64,000 nt of DNA from Streptomyces sp. NBC_01235 (GTDB taxonomy: Bacteria; Actinomycetota; Actinomycetes; Streptomycetales; Streptomycetaceae): assembly GCF_035989285.1 (NCBI RefSeq), contig NZ_CP108513.1, positions 2,542,001-2,606,000 of the forward strand. Reading direction: 5' to 3'. A program made the position numbers and the translations under genes. Shown piece after piece: positions 35,503-44,798 of the stretch. The notes below the pieces were generated by a model. That model was not told the DNA's origin. It did no database searches and saw only the letters and a program-made list of their open reading frames with translations. The first letter of the stretch is position 1, and every line of letters starts with the position of its first letter.

Positions 35503-35765
35503 GGGGTGACCTCACTCGTTGAAAAGAGGATTTCTGCAGCACCGAGGAAACGCGAGTGGACCAGTCCACAGCAAGGGCCAATGAAAAGCCGGTGGATCCT
35601 TTTCGGATGATCTCGCCGGCCGCAGCGGTCACTGGTCGGAGTTCTCCCGGATCAGCACCTCGGGCCCGCCGGGCGTCAGGGAGCCGCCTGGAGCCGCGCC
35701 CTTCGGCTCCCGGTGTCCGAGCCCTCCGCGTCGAGGAACACGCGGCGCCCGCTGTCGGTCACCGG

Positions 35766-36308
35766 TCAGGCCGCGCGGTCGGACAGGGCGGTCGGGGGTT
35801 CGTCGTCCATTTCGAAGGCCATCGGGAACGGCGCGTGGCCTGCCAGGCGGAACCAGCGGACCTTGCGGTGTTCGCGGAGGCGGCGGGCCGCGCCCACCGC
35901 GTCGTTGTGGAATCGGCGGGCCATGGGGACCCGGCGGACGGCCTCCGTGAGCTCGCGGGCCGCCGCGTCTCCCCCGGGCGCCTCGCGTACGACGTCCAGT
36001 TGTCGTACGTCCGCGAAGACGGCCCGCAGGGCCTGGCTGAGCTCGCTCTCGGCGACCTCCCGCTGCTCCTCCTCGGCCTGCCGGGCGGCGTGCGCGGCCT
36101 CGTACAGGACGATCGAGGCGGCCGGGTCCAGGACCTTGGAGGTGGCCATTTCCTGGGCCACGGACGCCCGGCGCAGCAGTTGCGCGTCCAGCGCGGCACG
36201 GGCCGCGTCGATGCGGGTGTGCAGCCGGTCCAGCCGCCCCGCCGTCCAGCTCAGGTAGAGGCCGATGGCGACGAGGACGATCAGGGTCCAGATCAGGGTT
36301 GCGGTCAC
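35766..36308 (-). CDS. conserved membrane-anchored protein of unknown function
   Basis: The 180-aa product has an N-terminal membrane helix (TLIWTLIVLVAIGLYLSW). A long helical, probably coiled-coil region follows with LDRLHTRIDAARAALDAQLLRRA and AEEEQREVAESELSQALRAV, then a basic C-terminal segment. The layout (helix, then helical bundle) recalls LemA proteins, but I do not see clear LemA motifs. The GTG at 36306-36308 is chosen; a TTG three codons upstream is possible, and neither has a good ribosome binding site. It follows pimA in the same direction. Confidence 0.75.
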   Translation of the reverse strand: MTATLIWTLIVLVAIGLYLSWTAGRLDRLHTRIDAARAALDAQLLRRASVAQEMATSKVLDPAASIVLYEAAHAARQAEEEQREVAESELSQALRAVFADVRQLDVVREAPGGDAAARELTEAVRRVPMARRFHNDAVGAARRLREHRKVRWFRLAGHAPFPMAFEMDDEPPTALSDRAA

Positions 36309-36352
36309 GGGCGGCAAGGCTACCGGGGCGCCCTACGGCGACGGGGTGCCGG

Positions 36353-37525
36353 TCAGTCCCGCGCCAGCCCGAGCCGGGCCCGCAGGCCCGCCGCTCCCCG
36401 GTCGTCGTCGTCGGCCGCCACCGCCGCCGCGCCGGCCGTCACCGTCTCGTACACCGACAGGATGTCCGCGCCGACGGTCGACCAGTCGAAGCGCCGTACG
36501 TGCGCGCTGCCCCGCTCCCGCAGTTCGGCCCGTCGCTCCGGGTCGCCCAGGAGCCGTACCGCCGCCTCTGCCAGCGCGTCCGCATCCTCGTTGGCGAACA
36601 GCTCGCCCGCCGCTCCCTGGTCGAGGACCTGGGCGAAGGCGTCGAGGTCGGAAGCGAGCACGGGGGCCCCGGCCGACATGGCCTCGACGAGGATGATGCC
36701 GAAGCTCTCGCCGCCGGTGTTGGGCGCCACGTACAGGTCGACGCTGCGCAGGAAACGCGCCTTGTCCTCGTCGCTGACCATGCCGAGGAACTCCACGCGC
36801 GCGTGCAGCTCCTTGGGGAGGTCGGCCACCGCCTCCTCCTCGTCACCGCGGCCCGCGACCAGCAGGCGGGCCTGAGGCCGCTCGGCGAAGATCCTCGGCA
36901 GGGCCCTCATCAGCACGGGCAGGCCCTTGCGGGGCTCGTCGATGCGCCCCACGAAGCCGATCGTGTCGCCCTGCCAGGCGGGGTTGGGCTCGGCCCTGGC
37001 GAAGAAGTCGACGTCGACGCCGTTGGGGATGACGACCGCGTCCCCGCCGAGGTGCTCCACCAGCGTGCGCCGGGCGTACTCGCTGACCGCGATCCGCGCG
37101 CTGATCTTCTCCAGGGCGGCCTGGAGGATCGAGTACGCGGCGATCATCGCGCGCGAGCGCGGGTTGGACGTGTGGAAGGTGGCCACGATCGGCCCGGAGG
37201 CCGCCCAGCAGGTCAGCAGGCCGAGCGAGGGAGAGGTCGGCTCGTGGATGTGGACGACGTCGAACGCCCCGTCGTGCAGCCAGCGCCGCACGCGCGCGGC
37301 GGACAGGAAGCCGAAGTTGAGGCGGGCCACCGAGCCGTTGTAGGGCACAGGGACCGCGCGCCCGGCCGAGACGACGTACGGCGGCAGCGGGGTGTCGTCG
37401 TCGGCGGGAGCCAGGACGGACACCTCGTGGCCGAGCCGGATGAAGTACTCGGCGAGGTCGCGGATATGGAACTGGACGCCGCCCGGTACGTCCCAGGAGT
37501 ACGGGCAGACGATGCCGATTCTCAA
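36353..37525 (-). CDS. pimA: phosphatidylinositol alpha-mannosyltransferase (PimA-like)
   Basis: PimA adds the first mannose from GDP-mannose to phosphatidylinositol at the inner membrane face. The 390-aa GT4 enzyme begins RIGIVCPYSWDVPGGVQFH. It has VHIHEPTSPSLG, the donor-site EPRKGL and the E-x7-E motif in GGESFGIILVEAM. The TTG start (37523-37525) overlaps the stop of the acyltransferase gene as TTGA; no ribosome binding site is seen, so it depends on coupling. Confidence 0.93.
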   Translation of the reverse strand: MRIGIVCPYSWDVPGGVQFHIRDLAEYFIRLGHEVSVLAPADDDTPLPPYVVSAGRAVPVPYNGSVARLNFGFLSAARVRRWLHDGAFDVVHIHEPTSPSLGLLTCWAASGPIVATFHTSNPRSRAMIAAYSILQAALEKISARIAVSEYARRTLVEHLGGDAVVIPNGVDVDFFARAEPNPAWQGDTIGFVGRIDEPRKGLPVLMRALPRIFAERPQARLLVAGRGDEEEAVADLPKELHARVEFLGMVSDEDKARFLRSVDLYVAPNTGGESFGIILVEAMSAGAPVLASDLDAFAQVLDQGAAGELFANEDADALAEAAVRLLGDPERRAELRERGSAHVRRFDWSTVGADILSVYETVTAGAAAVAADDDDRGAAGLRARLGLARD

Positions 37526-38439
37526 CGGAGGTCCCCGTCCGACGCGCGGGTTTCCAGGTCCGCGAGCCACAAACGCTGGAGCATGTGCCAGTCCTCCGGG
37601 TGGTCGGCGATGCCGGTGGCGAAGGCGTCAGCCAGCGCCTGTGTCATGACAGACGTCTTCTCGGCCCGCGTACCTGTCTCGGGTACCTCGATCGGGGGAT
37701 GCACGCGCCCTCGCATGACGGGCGAGTCGTCGTACCAGAGGGTGACGGGCAGCAGGAGCGCGCCCGTCTGCTGGGCCAGCAGGGCCGGTCCGGCGGGCAT
37801 CCGGGTCAGGTCCCCGAAGAAGTCCACCTCGACGCCGGAGGCGGACAGGTCGCGCTCGGCGACCAGACAGACCAGGCCGCCGTCGCGCAGTCGCCGGGCC
37901 AGGGTGGCGAAGGCGGTGCCGCCGGTGTGCGGCAGCACCTCCATGCCGAGGCCCTCCCGGTAGGCGACGAACCGGTCGTACAGCGTCTCCGGCCTGAGGC
38001 GTTCGGCGACGGTGGTGAACGGTGTCTCCAGCTTGGTGGTGACCCAGGCGCCGGCCAGGTCCCAGTTGCCCATGTGCGGCAGGGCGAGGATGACGCCCTG
38101 GTCGGAGGCGATGCCGTCGGTCAGGTAGTGCACGTCCTTGGGATCGAAGCCGCCGCGCACGCGCTCGGCGCTCCAGGCGGGCAGCCGGAAGGACTCCATC
38201 CAGTAGCGCAGGTAGGAGCGCATCCCCGCGCGCGAGAGCTCCGCGAGCCGCTCGGGGCTCGCCTCCGGCACAACGCGCGCGTAGTTGCTCTCCAGCCTCC
38301 GCACGCCCTTGCCGCGCCGCTTCCACGCGAGGTCGGCGACGGTGCGCCCGAGACGCACGGCGACGGGCTCGGGGAGCTTCTTGACGGTGCTCCAGCCGAG
38401 GCCGTACAGCGCGTCGGCCAGGCGCTCCTGGGCGCTCAC
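37522..38439 (-). CDS. phosphatidylinositol mannoside acyltransferase (LpxL/HtrB family)
   Basis: The 305-aa protein has the acyltransferase HxxxxD motif as HMGNWD. An N-terminal amphipathic segment and a conserved LVAERDLSASGVEVDFFG region follow. It corresponds to mycobacterial Rv2611c (PatA), which acylates the mannose of PIM1. It lies between pgsA and pimA, overlapping both by a few bases, in a compact phospholipid mannoside operon. Confidence 0.92.
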   Translation of the reverse strand: MSAQERLADALYGLGWSTVKKLPEPVAVRLGRTVADLAWKRRGKGVRRLESNYARVVPEASPERLAELSRAGMRSYLRYWMESFRLPAWSAERVRGGFDPKDVHYLTDGIASDQGVILALPHMGNWDLAGAWVTTKLETPFTTVAERLRPETLYDRFVAYREGLGMEVLPHTGGTAFATLARRLRDGGLVCLVAERDLSASGVEVDFFGDLTRMPAGPALLAQQTGALLLPVTLWYDDSPVMRGRVHPPIEVPETGTRAEKTSVMTQALADAFATGIADHPEDWHMLQRLWLADLETRASDGDLR

Positions 38440-39125
38440 TTCGCGGCCTCGCTCCCCTGGGCCTCATGTCCCTGGGTCTCAGGTCCCTGGGCCTCCGCCT
38501 CCGCCTCGGCCGACTCCCGCCGGACCGTGACGACACGCTGGATCAGCGTGACCAGGCTGCCGACGGCGACGATCCACAGCGCGATCGGCAGCAGCACCTG
38601 GATGCCGGGCACGCCGAAAGTGTGCAGACCCGCCAGACCGGCCGCGACCAGGGAGATCACCAGGCGCTCCGCGCGCTCCACGAGCCCGTTGACGGCGACC
38701 GGCAGGCCGATCGACTCGCCGCGGGCCTTCGTGTACGACACCACCTGGCCGCTGGTCAGGCAGAAGATCGACACGGCGCACAGGACGTTGTCGTCGCCGT
38801 TGCCCGCGTACCAGAGCGCGAAGCCGCCGAAGATCGCGCCGTCGGCGACCCGGTCGAGCGTGGAGTCCAGGAAGGCGCCCCAGCGGCTGGTGCGGCCCAG
38901 CTGGCGGGCCATGTTGCCGTCGACGAGGTCCGAGAAGACGAAGAGCGTGATGACGATCGTGCCCCAGAAGAACTCGCCCCGGGGGTAGAAGACCAGCGCG
39001 CCCGCGATCACTCCGGCGGTGCCGAGGAGCGTGACCGTGTCGGGGCTCACGCCCCGGCGGATGAGAAACGCGGCGAACGGTGTGAGGACACGCGTGAAGA
39101 ATGCACGCGCGTACTTGTTCAGCAT
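38436..39125 (-). CDS. pgsA: phosphatidylinositol phosphate synthase (CDP-alcohol phosphatidyltransferase)
   Basis: The 229-aa membrane enzyme joins CDP-diacylglycerol to inositol phosphate. It has the complete CDP-alcohol motif D-x2-DG-x2-AR-x8-G-x3-D-x3-D, beginning DLVDGNMAR, and about six helices. The C-terminal 25 residues are a low-complexity Glu/Ala/Gln tail absent from most homologues. The ATG is at 39123-39125. It is the first gene of the operon and corresponds to mycobacterial pgsA1 (Rv2612c). Confidence 0.92.
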   Translation of the reverse strand: MLNKYARAFFTRVLTPFAAFLIRRGVSPDTVTLLGTAGVIAGALVFYPRGEFFWGTIVITLFVFSDLVDGNMARQLGRTSRWGAFLDSTLDRVADGAIFGGFALWYAGNGDDNVLCAVSIFCLTSGQVVSYTKARGESIGLPVAVNGLVERAERLVISLVAAGLAGLHTFGVPGIQVLLPIALWIVAVGSLVTLIQRVVTVRRESAEAEAEAQGPETQGHEAQGSEAAK

Positions 39126-39402
39126 GGCCTTCCCGAGGGTTCGGTGTGGCCGCGCGGCCCCTGCTGGCCACCGGCTGGCCCATCGTAGCCACGCGCGCGT
39201 GTGTGCGACGGCCGGGCACCCGGACCCCCGTGTCATGGCCCGACGGCATCCGGGTCACGGCCGGGTCGCGTCCGTCGTATGGACGCGCAGTGACGGGAGT
39301 GGAAAGCTCGAAGGACCGCGGGCGTCGCCGGAGCCGCCATCGCACGCGGGGCCGCCGTGCCCGCGCCCCCAGTGACCTCACCGTGCACGGGAGGCAAGGA
39401 AA

Positions 39403-41598
39403 ATGGGCGACAAGGCGAACGCACACCCCGGAGCCGCCGGCAGGGCTACAGCGGCCGACCACCCCGCGTCCGTACGGAATGTGGTGCTGGTCGGCCACTG
39501 CGGATCGGGCAAGACGACCTTGGTGGAGGCTCTCGCTCTCACGGCGGGAGCGGTGAACCGGGCGGGCCGTGTGGAGGACGGCGGCACCGTCTCCGACTAC
39601 GACGAGATCGAGCACCGGCAGCAGCGCTCGGTGCAGCTCTCCCTGGTGCCCGTCGAATGGGACGGCATCAAGATCAACCTTCTCGACACCCCCGGATACG
39701 CGGACTTCGTCGGGGAGCTCAGGGCCGGTCTGCGCGCCGCGGACGCGGCCCTCTTCGTCGTCTCGGCGTCGGACGGCGTGGACGGTTCGACCCGCATGGT
39801 GTGGGAGGAGTGCGCGGCCGTCGGCATGCCCCGCGCGATCGTGGTCACGCACCTGGAGGCCTCCCGCGCGGACTTCGAGGAGATGACCCGGATCTGTGCG
39901 GAGGTCTTCGGCGGCGACGACCCGGACGCGGTCCTCCCGCTGTATCTGCCGCTGCACGGGCCCGAGGGGCCGGACGGACACGCGCCCGTGACCGGGCTGA
40001 CCGGGCTGCTGTCCCAGAAGCTGTTCGACTACTCCTCCGGCGAACGCAAGGAGGCCGAGCCGGGCGAGGACCAGCTGCCGGACATCGAGGAGGCCCGCAA
40101 CCGGCTGATCGAGGGGATCATCGCCGAGAGCGAGGACGAGACCCTCATGGACCGCTACCTCGGCGGCGAGCAGATCGACGTCAAGACGCTGATCGAGGAC
40201 CTGGAGCGGGCCGTCGCGCGCGGCACGTTCTTCCCCGTCCTGGCGGCCGCGCCGGCCGCCGAGGGCGCCCGGCAGGGGCTCGGCACGGTCGAGCTGCTGG
40301 AACTGGTCACGAGGGGCTTCCCGACGCCCCTGGAGCGCGAGGCGCCCCGCGTGACGACCGTCGACGGCCGGCCGCGCGAGCTGAAGCCCTGCGATCCGGA
40401 CGGGCCGCTGGTCGCGGAGGTCGTGAAGACCTCCTCCGACCCCTACGTCGGCCGGGTCTCGCTCGTCCGCGTCTTCTCCGGCACCCTGCACCCCGACGAG
40501 ACCGTCCACGTCTCGGGGCACGGTCTGGCCGACCGCGGCCACGAGGACCACGACGTGGACGAACGCATCGGCGCCCTGTCCGCGCCGTTCGGGAAACAGC
40601 AGCGGGTCCTGACGCACGCCATCGCGGGCGACCTCGCGTGCGTGGCGAAACTCGGCCGCGCGGAGACCGGCGACACGCTCTCCGCCAAGGACGACCCGCT
40701 CCTCATGGAGCCCTGGCAGATGCCCGACCCGCTGCTCCCGCTCGCCATCCAGGCTCACAGCAAGCCCGACGAGGACAAGCTCTCGCAGGGCCTGGCCCGG
40801 CTGGTCGCCGAGGACCCGACGATGCGCCTGGAGCAGAACCAACACACTCACCAGGTGGTCCTGTGGTGCCTCGGCGAGGCCCACTCCGACGTCGCCCTGG
40901 AGCGGCTGCGCTCCCGCTACGGCGTCCAGGTCGACGTCGTCCCGTACAAGGTCTCCCTACGGGAGACGTTCGCGGCGAAGTCGGCCGGGCGCGGGCGGCA
41001 CGTGAAGCAGTCCGGCGGGCACGGCCAGTTCGCGATCTGCGAGATCGAGGTGGAACCGCTGCCCGGCGGCTCGGGCATCGAGTTCGTGGACAAGGTCGTC
41101 GGCGGCGCGGTGCCGCGCCAGTTCATCCCCTCCGTCGAGAAGGGCGTACGGGCCCAGGCGGCGAAGGGCCTGGCGGCGGGGCATCCGCTGGTCGACGTCC
41201 GGATCACGCTGCTCGACGGCAAGGCACACTCGGTGGACTCCTCCGACGCCGCGTTCCAGACGGCCGGCGCGCTCGCACTGCGGGAGGCCGCCGCCGACGC
41301 CCGGATCCATCTCCTCGAGCCGGTGGCCGAGGTGTCCGTCCTGGTCGGCGACGACTACGTGGGCGCCGTGATGAGCGACTTGTCGGGGCGGCGCGGCCGG
41401 GTGCTGGGCACGGAGCAGACCAGCGGCGGGCGCACCCTGGTCAGGGCCGAGGTGCCCGAGATCGAGATCGGCCGGTACGCGGTCGACCTGCGCTCCCTCT
41501 CGCACGGCACGGCCCGCTTCCACCGCGCGTACGCCCGGCACGAGCCGATGCCACCGCAGGTGGCCGAGAAGATCCGCCAACAGGCGCAGGACGGATAA
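39403..41598 (+). CDS. EF-G-like GTPase (EF-G2/FusA2 type)
   Basis: The 731-aa protein has the five-domain plan of EF-G. Walker A is GHCGSGKTT (31-39). G3 is DTPGYADF, with Tyr99 where EF-G has the catalytic His. The G4 NKxD site is THLE (149-152), and the switch I RGIT threonine is absent (QRSVQLS). Mycobacterial EF-G2, which also has DTPGY, binds nucleotide but was reported to lack ribosome-dependent GTPase activity. The ATG follows GGAGGCAAGG. It is divergent from pgsA. Confidence 0.9.
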   Translation: MGDKANAHPGAAGRATAADHPASVRNVVLVGHCGSGKTTLVEALALTAGAVNRAGRVEDGGTVSDYDEIEHRQQRSVQLSLVPVEWDGIKINLLDTPGYADFVGELRAGLRAADAALFVVSASDGVDGSTRMVWEECAAVGMPRAIVVTHLEASRADFEEMTRICAEVFGGDDPDAVLPLYLPLHGPEGPDGHAPVTGLTGLLSQKLFDYSSGERKEAEPGEDQLPDIEEARNRLIEGIIAESEDETLMDRYLGGEQIDVKTLIEDLERAVARGTFFPVLAAAPAAEGARQGLGTVELLELVTRGFPTPLEREAPRVTTVDGRPRELKPCDPDGPLVAEVVKTSSDPYVGRVSLVRVFSGTLHPDETVHVSGHGLADRGHEDHDVDERIGALSAPFGKQQRVLTHAIAGDLACVAKLGRAETGDTLSAKDDPLLMEPWQMPDPLLPLAIQAHSKPDEDKLSQGLARLVAEDPTMRLEQNQHTHQVVLWCLGEAHSDVALERLRSRYGVQVDVVPYKVSLRETFAAKSAGRGRHVKQSGGHGQFAICEIEVEPLPGGSGIEFVDKVVGGAVPRQFIPSVEKGVRAQAAKGLAAGHPLVDVRITLLDGKAHSVDSSDAAFQTAGALALREAAADARIHLLEPVAEVSVLVGDDYVGAVMSDLSGRRGRVLGTEQTSGGRTLVRAEVPEIEIGRYAVDLRSLSHGTARFHRAYARHEPMPPQVAEKIRQQAQDG

Positions 41599-41785
41599 CG
41601 GTTGGGGCTGGACCGTACTCAAGTGGCCTGCGTGGAAGGTGATCCTCCGCATCGGCGGGCGGCTTCGGCCGTCCGCCGACGGATGTCAGTGGCTGGGGAT
41701 ACCCTGATGACCTGATCAACAGGTGTGCGGAGTACGGAAGTCGGGAAGGCCGCAGGTGCGGGACTGCGGCGAGTGGGGGGCGGGA

Positions 41786-43438
41786 ATGACCGTTGAGGGC
41801 TTCTTCGGGCCACAGGTGCCCCGGACGGGCGGCGCTGGAGGCGCCCCCACGTTCGCGTTGGCTTCGGCGGCCTACCGGGACACCCCGATGGAGGAGATCA
41901 AGAAGGCCGACAACGAGTGGCACCAGTCGACGGTCAAGGACGGCCGGAGTTGGGCGAAGGTCTTCCGCCCCAACTTCGGTGAGGCGTACTCGCAGGCGGT
42001 GATCGACCGCATGCTGGGCGTCGGCCGCGCGCCGCTCATCCAGTCCTTCGGCAGCGAGCCGCAGGTGGTCGTCGAGCACTGCCTCGCCGCCACTCGCATC
42101 CGCCGGGAGCGGGACACGAAGCTGACCGGCCTGATGCTGCTGTGCGGCGTGCTCTTCCTGCCCGGCCTGCTGGTCTGGCTGCTGGTCTTCCAGCTGCGGG
42201 CGACCATGGGGAAGCTGGACAACAAGCGGGTCTCCGGGCTCGCCACCGGCCTGCTCGTCGCGGTGGGCGCCCTCGCCGTGATCTTCCTGGTCAAGATGCC
42301 GTTCACCGGCATCGTGGGCTGGTACGCGCGCGGGTGCGTCGTGGCGCCCGTGGCCGGCTGGTTCCTGGCCAAGCGGGTCTGCGAAAGCACCGCGAAGGAC
42401 CTGCGCGAGGCTTGGAGCGGCCTGCTCTCCGGCGGCAGCGTCGGCGCGAAGGTCCCCGAGGCGGTGCCCACCAGTCCCGACCAGGCCGCGGCCGAGCAGC
42501 TGCGCCAGTCCCTGGCACGGCTCAGCGCCGAGCAGCAGTCCAACTCGGTCTTCTACGCCGGCCCCAAGGGCATTCTCGGCATGGGTACCCGCTGGGGCTC
42601 CTGGCACCTCGCGGAGGAGTTGGCGCCGCTCGACCCCATCAAGGGCATCCACGAGTTCCGCAGCTGGACCGTGGTCCGCGCGATCCACGATGAGCTGAGC
42701 GTGCTGCACCGGCAGAGCCTGAAGACCGGAGGCTTCCCCGAGCCTCAGGTGCGGCACTGGATCGTCACGCATGTGGGTGAGGGCGCCAAGGAGGTGTCCA
42801 GGCCCGAGGGAACCGACGTCGAGGCGTACCAGGTCAAACCCAGGGCCGTGGAGGACATCTGCAACAACCAGCAGTTCGACAGCGGCGATCGCCACTACCT
42901 GGGCGTGCAGTGGCCGAACCTGTGGAACGGCAATCTGATCCTGACCCTGATGATCACCGTGACGGTGCTGAAGGAGACCCTGCGCATCGAGGTCACCGGA
43001 CACGCGCTGGGCCCGGTCAACGGACTGTTCAGCGGCAAGCCGGCGGCACCCACCAAGGAGGTCGCCAAGACCGTCCGCTTCTGGGAGACCCGGACGATCA
43101 AGCTGCCGCTGGTCACCACCGACGAGGTCGTCCGGCTCGCCGCGCGCGCCACGGTCAGCTGGTATCCGCCGCTGCTGAAGTGGCTCGGCGGCTCCATAGG
43201 CCTGCCCGAGCCCTTCGGCCTGCGGCATGCCTGGGCCGACCAGCCCTGGAAGCACCGCTTCATGGCCGACGACGCGCTGCGCGCGGCCACGCCGGTGCTG
43301 CGCGCGGTGCACAAGGCGGCGCTGAGGGTGCTCCGAGAGCATGACGTCGACGTGGACAAGTTCAGCTCGCGGGCGTCGGCCCTCAGCGGGACGGTCCAGG
43401 AAGTGTCCCCGAAGAAGGCCGACACCTACGACGCGTAG
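41786..43438 (+). CDS. large uncharacterised membrane protein
   Basis: The 550-aa protein has a soluble N-terminal part (1-112), a hydrophobic cluster of three segments (about 113-137, 150-170 and 175-195) and a long C-terminal part (200-550). The C-terminal part contains FYAGPKGILGMGTRWGSW, WPNLWNGNLILTLMITVTV and WYPPLLKWLGGSIG, which may form further short membrane segments. I do not recognise the family. The ATG at 41786 follows GGGGGGCGGG; an in-frame start 21 codons upstream is also possible. It lies downstream of the EF-G-like gene with a 187-bp gap. Confidence 0.8.
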   Translation: MTVEGFFGPQVPRTGGAGGAPTFALASAAYRDTPMEEIKKADNEWHQSTVKDGRSWAKVFRPNFGEAYSQAVIDRMLGVGRAPLIQSFGSEPQVVVEHCLAATRIRRERDTKLTGLMLLCGVLFLPGLLVWLLVFQLRATMGKLDNKRVSGLATGLLVAVGALAVIFLVKMPFTGIVGWYARGCVVAPVAGWFLAKRVCESTAKDLREAWSGLLSGGSVGAKVPEAVPTSPDQAAAEQLRQSLARLSAEQQSNSVFYAGPKGILGMGTRWGSWHLAEELAPLDPIKGIHEFRSWTVVRAIHDELSVLHRQSLKTGGFPEPQVRHWIVTHVGEGAKEVSRPEGTDVEAYQVKPRAVEDICNNQQFDSGDRHYLGVQWPNLWNGNLILTLMITVTVLKETLRIEVTGHALGPVNGLFSGKPAAPTKEVAKTVRFWETRTIKLPLVTTDEVVRLAARATVSWYPPLLKWLGGSIGLPEPFGLRHAWADQPWKHRFMADDALRAATPVLRAVHKAALRVLREHDVDVDKFSSRASALSGTVQEVSPKKADTYDA

Positions 43439-43479
43439 GTAACGACCTACGGCGCGTTACGCCACGCAGAAAGCGCGGC

Positions 43480-44028
43480 TCAGGCGGTCGGCCAGGCGTC
43501 CGCCAGCATCTTCCTCGTGTCGGCGAGGAGTTGCGGCAGCACGCGCGTGTGGCCGACCACCGGCATGAAGTTCGTGTCGCCGCCCCAGCGGGGCACAATG
43601 TGCTGGTGGAGGTGGGCGGCGATACCGGCGCCCGCGACGGTCCCCTGGTTCATGCCGATGTTGAAGCCTTGCGCTCCCGACGCGGTGCGCAGGGCCGTCA
43701 TCGCCTGCTTGGTCAGCTCGGCGAGCTCGGCGGTCTCCGGCACCGTCAGGTCGGTGTAGTCGGCCACGTGCCGGTACGGGACGGTCATCAGGTGGCCGCC
43801 GTTGTACGGGTACAGGTTCAGCACCGCGTAGACGTGCTCACCGCGCCGGACGACCAGCCCGTCCTCGTCGGACTTCGCCGGGATCGAGCAGAACGGGCAC
43901 CCGTCGTCGGCCCCCGGGCCGGTCGGCTTGTTCTCGCCCTGGATGTAGGCCATCCGGTGGGGCGTCCACAGGCGCTGGAACGCGTCCTGCGTCCCCACTC
44001 CGATCTGCTGCTCCGGCTCACTCGTCAT
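43480..44028 (-). CDS. HIT family nucleotide phosphorylase/hydrolase
   Basis: The 182-aa protein has the histidine triad HLHQHIVPR near the C-terminus and an N-terminal CPFC likely to bind zinc. It corresponds in position and length to mycobacterial Rv2613c, described as an Ap4A phosphorylase, between thrS and pgsA. The ATG at 44026-44028 is chosen; one four codons upstream is possible. Confidence 0.92.
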   Translation of the reverse strand: MTSEPEQQIGVGTQDAFQRLWTPHRMAYIQGENKPTGPGADDGCPFCSIPAKSDEDGLVVRRGEHVYAVLNLYPYNGGHLMTVPYRHVADYTDLTVPETAELAELTKQAMTALRTASGAQGFNIGMNQGTVAGAGIAAHLHQHIVPRWGGDTNFMPVVGHTRVLPQLLADTRKMLADAWPTA

Positions 44029-44092
44029 GCAAGGCAGCATATGGCTTCGCCCGTTCGCGGCGTGTCGCCGGGGTTGTGGGAAAGGGGTCCCG

Positions 44093-44106
44093 GGCCAAGC
44101 TTGGCC
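44093..44106. promoter_or_regulatory. 14-bp perfect palindrome next to the potassium channel start codon
   Basis: GGCCAAGCTTGGCC ends one base before the ATG of the channel gene, inside the 79-bp divergent gap with the HIT gene. No ribosome binding site lies between, so it could be an operator on a leaderless transcript. Confidence 0.35.
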
Positions 44107-44107
44107 G

Positions 44108-44770
44108 ATGGACGACGACAACCCGACGGCACGCTGGGAGCGGCGGGCCGGGCCGGTGCTCGCGGTGGCCTCACTGCTCTTTCTCGTCTCGTACGGAGTG
44201 CGGGTTCTGGGAGAGGGGCTGCCCGGGCCGGTGCTCGACCTGTGTCTGGCGGTCTTGTACGGGGCCTGGGCGCTGTTCGTCGTGGACTACGTGGTGCGCT
44301 GGCGGCTGAGCGGCGAGGGGCCGGGCTTTGTCCACCGGCACTGGCTGGACTCCGTGGTCGTCGTGCTGCCCCTGCTGCGGCCGGTGCGCATCGTGCGGGT
44401 CTACGACGCCATGCAGGACCGCCGCCAGGGGGAACCCCGGCTGGCCTTGCAGGCACGGGTGATGCTGTACGCGGGCATGGCGTCCACGCTGCTCGGTCTG
44501 TCGGCCGCCCTCGCCGTGTTCCATTACGAGCACAACGCTCCGGACGCGTCGATCCGTACGTTCGGCGACGCGCTGTGGTGGGCGGTCTCCACGCTGGCGA
44601 CCGTGGGCTACGGCGACGTCGTCCCCGTGACGGTGATCGGGCGGCTGATCGCGGTGCTCCTGATGGGCTGCGGCCTCGCCCTGCTGGGTGCGGTGACGGG
44701 GTCGTTCTCGTCGTATCTGATGCAGCGGTTCGCACGTGCCGGGGACGACGTGGGGCCCCCGCGGACATGA
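44108..44770 (+). CDS. small voltage-gated-type potassium channel
   Basis: The 220-aa membrane protein has two N-terminal helices (about 18-36 and 44-64) and an S4-like segment with few charges (LPLLRPVRIVRVYDAM). An S5-like helix, the selectivity filter TVGYGDVVP and a final helix follow. It is shorter than the standard six-helix channel, and the voltage sensor looks reduced. There is no cytoplasmic RCK domain. The ATG at 44108 lacks a nearby ribosome binding site; the transcript may be leaderless. Confidence 0.88.
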   Translation: MDDDNPTARWERRAGPVLAVASLLFLVSYGVRVLGEGLPGPVLDLCLAVLYGAWALFVVDYVVRWRLSGEGPGFVHRHWLDSVVVVLPLLRPVRIVRVYDAMQDRRQGEPRLALQARVMLYAGMASTLLGLSAALAVFHYEHNAPDASIRTFGDALWWAVSTLATVGYGDVVPVTVIGRLIAVLLMGCGLALLGAVTGSFSSYLMQRFARAGDDVGPPRT

Positions 44771-44798
44771 AGTCACGGGGGCCCACGGCACGTACGCG

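Noticed and set aside
39357..41642. 761-codon plus-strand frame overlapping the EF-G-like gene
   Set aside because: Wrong frame: Arg/Gly/Pro-rich translation without motifs, while the neighbouring frame gives the full EF-G fold.
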